From Microvirga lenta (GTDB lineage: Bacteria > Pseudomonadota > Alphaproteobacteria > Rhizobiales > Beijerinckiaceae): a stretch of DNA of 64,000 nt. Positions within the stretch are counted from its first letter, which is position 1. Each line of letters opens with the position of its first letter. The DNA lies in the NCBI RefSeq assembly GCF_020532555.1, contig NZ_JAJBBR010000009.1:124001-188000 (forward strand), read 5' to 3'. The translations under genes and the position numbers were made by a program. The notes under the pieces are model-generated. The model searched no databases, was not told where the DNA came from, and saw only the letters and a program-made list of their open reading frames with translations. Of the stretch, positions 59,068 to 64,000 are shown piece after piece.

Positions 59068-59814
59068 ATGGCCGCTTCCGTTACCGCCGCCCTTCTCGTC
59101 ATTGGCGACGAGATCCTGACCGGGCGCACCAAGGACAAGAACATCGGCTATATCGCCGAGTACCTCACCGGGATCGGCATCGACCTGCGCGAGGTCCGGA
59201 TCGTGCCGGACGTGGAGGAGGAGATCGTGGGCGCGGTCAACGCCCTGCGGCAGCGCTACACCTACCTGTTCACCACCGGCGGCATCGGCCCCACCCATGA
59301 CGACATCACGGCCGATTGCATCGCCAAGGCCTTCGGGGTGGGCATCGACCACGACCCCCGGGCCGTCGCCATGCTGCGCGAGCGCTACCAGCCCGACGAG
59401 CTGAACGAGGCCCGCCTGCGCATGGCCCGGATCCCGCATGGGGCCGACCTCATCGAGAACCCGATCTCCCGGGCCCCCGGCTTCCGGCTCGGCAACGTGT
59501 TCGTCATGGCCGGGGTGCCGTCGATCATGCAGGCCATGCTCGACAACATCTCTCCGACCCTCCAGACGGGCGCCCGCATGATCGCCGAGACCATCGACGC
59601 GGAGGGCCTCGCCGAAGGCAACTACGCGGAGGGCCTCGCCGCCGTCGCATCGTCGCACGAGGGCGTGTCGATCGGATCCTATCCGTCCTTTTCCGCCGGC
59701 GGTTTTCGCAACCAGATCGTGGTGCGGGGCAAGGACCCGGCCGCCGTCGCGAACGCCACCCTGGCCGTCAACGACCTGCTCCGTCGCCTGAAAGGCGACC
59801 GGGCGCCCCTTTGA
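59068..59814 (+). CDS. CinA N-terminal/MoaB-type molybdopterin-binding domain protein
   Basis: A 248-residue protein corresponding to the N-terminal COG1058 domain of CinA (ADP-ribose pyrophosphatase/MoaB-like), without the C-terminal nicotinamide-mononucleotide deamidase domain. [17 protein letters not shown] at the start, [22 protein letters not shown] near 67-89 and [16 protein letters not shown] near 128 are the family motifs. The shorter form is usual in alphaproteobacteria. No SOS box is seen upstream. Confidence 0.85.
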   Translation: MAASVTAALLVIGDEILTGRTKDKNIGYIAEYLTGIGIDLREVRIVPDVEEEIVGAVNALRQRYTYLFTTGGIGPTHDDITADCIAKAFGVGIDHDPRAVAMLRERYQPDELNEARLRMARIPHGADLIENPISRAPGFRLGNVFVMAGVPSIMQAMLDNISPTLQTGARMIAETIDAEGLAEGNYAEGLAAVASSHEGVSIGSYPSFSAGGFRNQIVVRGKDPAAVANATLAVNDLLRRLKGDRAPL

Positions 59815-59852
59815 GAGTTCAACAGAGCCAAACGCCCGAGAAGAGCAAGCCG

Positions 59853-60359
59853 ATGTCCCCGACCTCACCGAAAGCCTTCCCTGTCTCCTGGGATCAGTTC
59901 CACCGCGATTGCCGGGCGCTCGCCTGGCGCCTGGCCTCGGCCGGGCCCTTCGAGGCCATCGTGTGCATCACGCGCGGCGGCCTCGTGCCCGCCGCCATCG
60001 TGGCGCGCGAGCTCGACGTGCGGCTGATCGAAAGCGTCTGCATCGCCAGCTACCACGACTACAAGAACCAGGGCGAACTCCAGGTGCTCAAGGACATCGC
60101 TCCTTCGGTCAAGGCGCTCGGCGACGGCGCCGGCAAGGGCGTGCTGGTGATCGACGACCTCACCGATACCGGCAAGACCGCCCGGATCGTGCGCGACATG
60201 CTCCCCGGCGCCCATTTCGCCGCCGTATACGCCAAGCCCGCCGGACGGCCGCTGATCGACACCTTCGTCACGGAAGTGAGCCAGGATACCTGGATCTACT
60301 TCCCCTGGGATATGGGCCTTGCCTACCAGGCGCCGATCCGGGAAGGCTCGGCGGGATAA
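59853..60359 (+). CDS. gpt: Xanthine phosphoribosyltransferase
   Basis: A 168-residue type I phosphoribosyltransferase, matching Gpt (xanthine/guanine salvage) in size and in [35 protein letters not shown] and the PRPP-binding [13 protein letters not shown] near 109. [18 protein letters not shown] at the C-terminus is typical of XGPRT. The ATG at 59853 gives the family length. It follows the CinA-like gene by 38 bases and is probably cotranscribed. Confidence 0.92.
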   Translation: MSPTSPKAFPVSWDQFHRDCRALAWRLASAGPFEAIVCITRGGLVPAAIVARELDVRLIESVCIASYHDYKNQGELQVLKDIAPSVKALGDGAGKGVLVIDDLTDTGKTARIVRDMLPGAHFAAVYAKPAGRPLIDTFVTEVSQDTWIYFPWDMGLAYQAPIREGSAG

Positions 60360-60380
60360 CCAAATCTGGGAGCGGGCGCC

Positions 60381-61937
60381 GTGGCTGATTTCGATCTCTC
60401 ATCGACCCGGAAGACCCTGTTCGGCGCGCTCCTCGATGCGCGAGACCGGTTCGGGCGCAACAAGATCGCGCTCGAGGACCTGGAGCGCCAGCCCATCAGC
60501 TTCGGCCGCCTCGTGCTGGCCTCGCTGGTGCTCGGGCGCAAGCTCGCGGGCCTCACCGCCCCGCGCGAGCATGTCGGCGTGCTCCTGCCCAACGTGCAGG
60601 GCATCGCGGTCACCCTGTTCGCCCTCAATGCCTTCGGCCGGGTGCCCGCCTTCCTGAACTTCACGGCGGGCACCGTCAACCTGAAGGCGGCCTGCGAGGT
60701 GGCCGAGGTCGGCACCATCGTGACGTCGCGACGCTTCGTCGAGCAGGGAAAGCTCGACGACGTGGTCTCCGCTCTCGAAGAGGGGCGGCGGATCGTCTGG
60801 CTGGAGGATGTGCGCGCGACCATCACGAGCTTCGACAAGCTGCGCGGTCTCGTGGATTCCTGGATGGCGCGTCGGGTTCACGCCAAGACGGGGCTTTCTC
60901 CCGACGATGCCGGGGTCCTGCTCTTCACGTCCGGATCGGAGGGCAAGCCGAAGGGCGTCGTGCTGTCGAACGCCAATCTCGTCGCCAACGCCTACCAGGT
61001 GAAGGCCCATGCGGGCAACGTGCTGACGCCGGACGACGTGTTCTTCAACCCGCTGCCGATCTTCCATTCCTTCGGCCTGACGGCCGGGCTGCTGACGGCG
61101 ATCCTCAACGGCATGAAGTCGGTGCTCTATCCGAGCCCGCTCCATTACCGGCAGATCCCGAAGCTCGTGGCGGGAACGCGGGCCACGATCATGCTCGCCA
61201 CCGACACCTTCCTGCAGGGCTATGCCCGCGCCGCCGGCGAGAACGATCTCGCGACCGTCCGCTACGTGATCGCGGGCGCCGAGCGCGTGAAGGAGGAGAC
61301 GCGCAGGCTCTGGAGCCGCCACGGCACCGTGATCCTAGAGGGCTACGGCGCCACCGAATGCTCGCCGGTCATCGCCGTGAGCCTGCCCGACCGGAACCGC
61401 CCGGGATCGGCCGGTCCCATCCTGCCGGGCATCGAATGGCGTCTCGATCCCGTCGAGGGCATTCACGAGGGCGGACGTCTCCATGTGCGCGGCCCCAACG
61501 TCATGAAGGGCTATCTCGATCCGCAGGCGCCGGGCGGCGTCGCTCCGCCTCCGGAGGGCTGGCACGATACGGGCGACATCGTGACCCTCGACGACGGGCT
61601 GGTCACCATCCGCGGCCGGGCCAAGCGCTTCGCGAAGATCGGCGGCGAGATGATCTCGCTCGCGGCCATCGAGGCGATGACCCAGAGGCTCTGGCCCGAT
61701 TGCAACCACGTGGTCGTCGCCCTGCCGGATCCCCGCAAGGGCGAGCAGATCGTCCTGATCACGGACAAGCCGGATGCGGACCGGGACGCGCTCCTCGCCC
61801 ACGCCAGGGAGCAGGGTTTTCCCGAATTGTGGGTGCCGAAGTCGATCCTCGTCGCCGGCATTCCCGTGCTCGGTTCCGGCAAGACGGACTACGCCGCCGC
61901 CGTGGAAATGGCCCACAGGCTGCAGGCGATGCTCTGA
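60381..61937 (+). CDS. AMP-dependent acyl-CoA/acyl-ACP synthetase (Aas ligase-like)
   Basis: A 518-residue adenylate-forming ligase. The P-loop is LLFTSGSEGKPKGVVLSN near 188 (core TSGSxGxPKG), the aromatic motif is VILEGYGATECSPV near 316, and the hinge WHDTGDIVTLDDG with IRGRAKRFAKIGGEMIS closes the fold. The C-terminal catalytic lysine falls in VLGSGKTDYAA. Sequence pattern and length recall the acyl-ACP synthetase half of Aas, without the acyltransferase half. Translation begins at GTG 60381 after GGGAGCGGG. Confidence 0.85.
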   Translation: MADFDLSSTRKTLFGALLDARDRFGRNKIALEDLERQPISFGRLVLASLVLGRKLAGLTAPREHVGVLLPNVQGIAVTLFALNAFGRVPAFLNFTAGTVNLKAACEVAEVGTIVTSRRFVEQGKLDDVVSALEEGRRIVWLEDVRATITSFDKLRGLVDSWMARRVHAKTGLSPDDAGVLLFTSGSEGKPKGVVLSNANLVANAYQVKAHAGNVLTPDDVFFNPLPIFHSFGLTAGLLTAILNGMKSVLYPSPLHYRQIPKLVAGTRATIMLATDTFLQGYARAAGENDLATVRYVIAGAERVKEETRRLWSRHGTVILEGYGATECSPVIAVSLPDRNRPGSAGPILPGIEWRLDPVEGIHEGGRLHVRGPNVMKGYLDPQAPGGVAPPPEGWHDTGDIVTLDDGLVTIRGRAKRFAKIGGEMISLAAIEAMTQRLWPDCNHVVVALPDPRKGEQIVLITDKPDADRDALLAHAREQGFPELWVPKSILVAGIPVLGSGKTDYAAAVEMAHRLQAML

Positions 61938-62025
61938 CGGAGGAGGTCCGTAACAAAGCGGGGGCTGATGCGTTGGCATAACAGGCACATGCCTGACGTT
62001 TTGCATCATCCGATTTGGGATCACC

Positions 62026-62316
62026 ATGAAGAAGTTCGTCCTCGCCCTGGCCGTGATGGCATCCGCAAGCGCAGTCCAGGCGCAGCCACGGCCCTTCACG
62101 CCGCGCATGCCGTGCGGCCAGATCCAGCAGACCGTCTTCGCGAGCGGCGCCGTGGTGCTGAGCACCGGTGCCAACACCTACGACCGCTACGTCCGCGACC
62201 GCAGCTTCTGCCAGATCAACGAGTTCATCGAGGCCGCCTGGGTGCCTGCCCAGGACACGCCGCAATGCCCGGTCTATCGGTGCACGGACGACGATCCGTT
62301 CCTGTTCGGCGATTGA
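62026..62316 (+). CDS. Small exported protein of unknown function (96 aa)
   Basis: A signal peptide ends near VQAQP. The mature 75-residue protein has four cysteines (MPCGQIQ, SFCQINEF, PQCPVYRC), suggesting two disulfides, and a conserved-looking TGANTYDRYVRDRSFC stretch. It is not a family I recognise, though similar small proteins are widespread in Hyphomicrobiales genomes. Confidence 0.7.
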   Translation: MKKFVLALAVMASASAVQAQPRPFTPRMPCGQIQQTVFASGAVVLSTGANTYDRYVRDRSFCQINEFIEAAWVPAQDTPQCPVYRCTDDDPFLFGD

Positions 62317-62497
62317 ACGGCGGATCCACGGTTCCGCATTGAAGCACCGGAACGGCTCTCCGCTCCTGGAACGGCCGCGCTTTGGCCCATGCGCGGCCTC
62401 CTCGTCTGAGAACGACCCGTTAACGATGCTGCCGATTGCGTGGTGGACAAGCTCCACAATCTATTGACGCGCAGAGGCCTCTCCCCACCATATGTAG

Positions 62498-62683
62498 CTG
62501 TCGAATGTCTTCGGATTCGCTATCCGAAGCGAAGAGGGAAATCGGTGCGCCGTCAGGCAAGGCCGATGCTGCCCCCGCAACTGTAAGCGGCGAGCCTTCG
62601 TCGAACACGCCACTGGTGATCAAGGTCACTGGGAAGGCTGGCGAAGGCGATGATCCGCGAGCCAGGAGACCTGCATTCGACAG
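62498..62683 (+). promoter_or_regulatory. Cobalamin (adenosylcobalamin) riboswitch
   Basis: All core elements occur in order: GAAGAGGGAA (62531-62540), GCTGCCCCCGCAACTGTAAG (from 62568, ending GCGG), GCCACTG (62609-62615), GGGAAGG (62631-62637) and the B12 box AGCCAGGAGACCTGC (62660-62674). The closing P1 stem is perfect: TGTCGAATG (62499-62507) with CATTCGACA (62674-62682), plus a further C-G pair. It lies 124 bases upstream of nrdA on the same strand. No T run follows, so control is probably at translation. Confidence 0.95.
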
Positions 62684-62783
62684 TCGATCACGTTCCTCGG
62701 GCGGGGTGCCCCGTTGGATCGCTCACCTGTCGTGGCGGGTTTCGTCCGCCGTTCCTCAGGCCTGCGCGTTCCTCGGCCCAAGC

Positions 62784-62799
62784 CCCCAACAACATGGGG
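62784..62799 (+). promoter_or_regulatory. Possible ribosome-site sequestering hairpin before nrdA
   Basis: CCCC (62784-62787) can pair with GGGG (62796-62799), which is the likely ribosome-binding segment seven bases before the nrdA start. This could be the riboswitch expression platform. A second hairpin, CGGG/CCCG at 62702-62713, lies between. Confidence 0.4.
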
Positions 62800-62806
62800 T
62801 TTGCCG

Positions 62807-64000
62807 ATGTCTCTTCTTCATTCCGAAACCGTCGCCGGGTCGCCGCTGCCCGTCACATCGGCCGCCCATGCGGCTGTGAGCGCCGAGCCCGGCTACCGGG
62901 TCATCCGCCGCAACGGCGCCGTGACGCCATTCGATCCGTCCAAGATCGCCGTCGCCCTGACCAAGGCGTTCCTGGCCGTCGAAGGCAGTTCCGCCGCCGC
63001 GTCCCGGCGCATCCACGAGATCGTGGAGGGGCTGACCCGGCAGATCGTCGACGCCCTCGTCCGCCGGGGCGATCACGGTCGTGCCTTCCACATCGAGGAG
63101 GTCCAGGACCAGGTGGAACTGGCCCTCATGCGCGGCGAGCACCACAAGGTCGCCCGCGCCTATGTGCTCTACCGGGAAGAACGGGCGAAGGCCCGCGCCA
63201 CGGAGGTGCAGGCCGCGCCGTCCGTGCAGACGAGCCTGCGCGTCAAGACCGAGGACGGGCAGCTCGTCCCCCTCGACGCCGCGCGCCTGACCCGCGTGGT
63301 GGAGGAGGCCTGCGCCGGCCTCGCCGACGTGTCGGCAGAGCGCATCCTGGCGGAGACCCAGCGCAATCTCTATGACGGCATCGCCATCGACGAACTCGCC
63401 CTGGCGCCGATCCTCGCGGCGCGCACCCTGATCGAGACCGAGCCCAATTACAGCCAGGTGAGCGCGCGCCTCCTCCTCGACATGCTGCGCCGGGAGGCCC
63501 TGAGCTTCGTCCATGGCCGCGCCGAGCAGGCCCGGCAGACCGAGATGGGCGAGCGCTACGGCGAGTATTTCGCGGCCTTCGTCAGCAAGGGCATCGAGGT
63601 CCAGCTGCTCGATCCCGAGCTGGCGCGCTTCGACCTCGCGCGTCTCGGCGCGGCCCTGAAGCCGGAGCGGGACTTGAACTTCCAGTTCCTGGGGCTGCAG
63701 ACCCTCTACGACCGCTATTTCCTGCAGACGAAGGGGATCCGCTTCGAGCTGCCGCAGGCTTTCTTCATGCGCGTCGCCATGGGGCTGGCGCTTCGCGAGA
63801 TCGACCGGGAGGCGAGGGCGATCGAGTTCTACGACCTGCTCTCGACATTCGACTTCATGTGCTCCACGCCGACCCTGTTCAATTCCGGCACGCTGCGTCC
63901 GCAGCTTTCGTCCTGCTTCCTGACGAGCGTGCCCGACGATCTCGACGGCATCTTCAAGTCGGTCAAGGACAACGCGCTGCTCGCCAAGTATTCCGGCGGC
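62807..64000 (+). CDS. nrdA: Class I ribonucleoside-diphosphate reductase large subunit, N-terminal part
   Basis: The first 398 residues of the alpha subunit of class I ribonucleotide reductase; the frame runs off the window. An ATP-cone regulatory domain (YRVIRRNGAVTPFDPSKIAVAL, near residue 33, through about 125) precedes the NrdA core, where RTLIETEPNYSQVSARLLL (near 208), TPTLFNSGTLRPQLSSCFLTSV (near 360) with the substrate-site cysteine in SSCFL, and KDNALLAKYSGG at the edge are diagnostic. A second cone-like region follows the first. The ATG at 62807 is in frame to base 64000. A cobalamin riboswitch precedes it. nrdB presumably follows outside the window. Confidence 0.95.
   Translation, partial: MSLLHSETVAGSPLPVTSAAHAAVSAEPGYRVIRRNGAVTPFDPSKIAVALTKAFLAVEGSSAAASRRIHEIVEGLTRQIVDALVRRGDHGRAFHIEEVQDQVELALMRGEHHKVARAYVLYREERAKARATEVQAAPSVQTSLRVKTEDGQLVPLDAARLTRVVEEACAGLADVSAERILAETQRNLYDGIAIDELALAPILAARTLIETEPNYSQVSARLLLDMLRREALSFVHGRAEQARQTEMGERYGEYFAAFVSKGIEVQLLDPELARFDLARLGAALKPERDLNFQFLGLQTLYDRYFLQTKGIRFELPQAFFMRVAMGLALREIDREARAIEFYDLLSTFDFMCSTPTLFNSGTLRPQLSSCFLTSVPDDLDGIFKSVKDNALLAKYSGG

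Noticed and set aside
59068..59814. Truncated cinA pseudogene
   Set aside because: The protein ends cleanly after the COG1058 domain; single-domain versions are normal in alphaproteobacteria.

Overview
The window is GC-rich, densely packed chromosomal DNA from an alphaproteobacterium, most likely a member of the Hyphomicrobiales (Rhizobiales) close to Microvirga or Methylobacterium. I infer this from the CckA cell-cycle kinase beside a CtrA-type box, a GAAC-N7-GAAC SOS box before recA, a eukaryote-like NADP isocitrate dehydrogenase, Usg, ExoD, DUF6867 and DUF6894 proteins, and a DksA with one cysteine. No species call is possible from sequence reading alone. I see no tRNA, rRNA, prophage, insertion sequence or CRISPR array.

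Layout. 1-10 kb: a truncated cation/proton antiporter, a PLP-dependent sulfur amino acid enzyme, a MoxR ATPase coupled to a SixA-type phosphatase, a YcjX/YcjF pair, and an MBOAT acyltransferase with an SGNH-like partner. 10-16 kb: dksA, a FliO-like membrane protein with a long proline-rich tail, a likely CtrA box, and cckA, followed by two small unknown genes. 16-22 kb: recA with SOS boxes, alaS, a cyclic-nucleotide-gated-type K+ channel and a PilZ protein. 22-26 kb is the most accessory-looking part: a secreted von Willebrand A protein with four C-terminal repeats and an AT-richer RTX calcium-binding protein.

26-44 kb is mostly housekeeping: icd, trmJ, murI, rpsD, cfa, purB, rpe, a LysE exporter, a Crp-type regulator, a lone receiver, a DadA-like oxidase, a P1 peptidase and ccdA. 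44-50 kb is a complete branched-chain amino acid ABC transporter on the minus strand (livH-livM-livG-livF-DUF6867-livK), followed by an ACT-domain gene. 50-62 kb holds a flavin reductase, a formyltransferase-fold protein, a patatin lipoprotein, usg, exoD, comB, radC, map, an FkbM methyltransferase, sfsA, a CinA-type protein, gpt and an acyl-CoA synthetase.

The window closes with a complete cobalamin riboswitch (about 62498-62683) in front of a class I ribonucleotide reductase large subunit that runs off the end. This implies that the B12-independent reductase is turned off when B12 is available, and predicts a B12-dependent enzyme elsewhere in the genome. I did not find a clearly new multi-gene system. 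The best leads are the riboswitch-nrdA unit, the CtrA box between the FliO-like gene and cckA, the 8-codon leader ORF coupled to comB, the MoxR-SixA coupling, and the VWA/RTX pair of secreted proteins.
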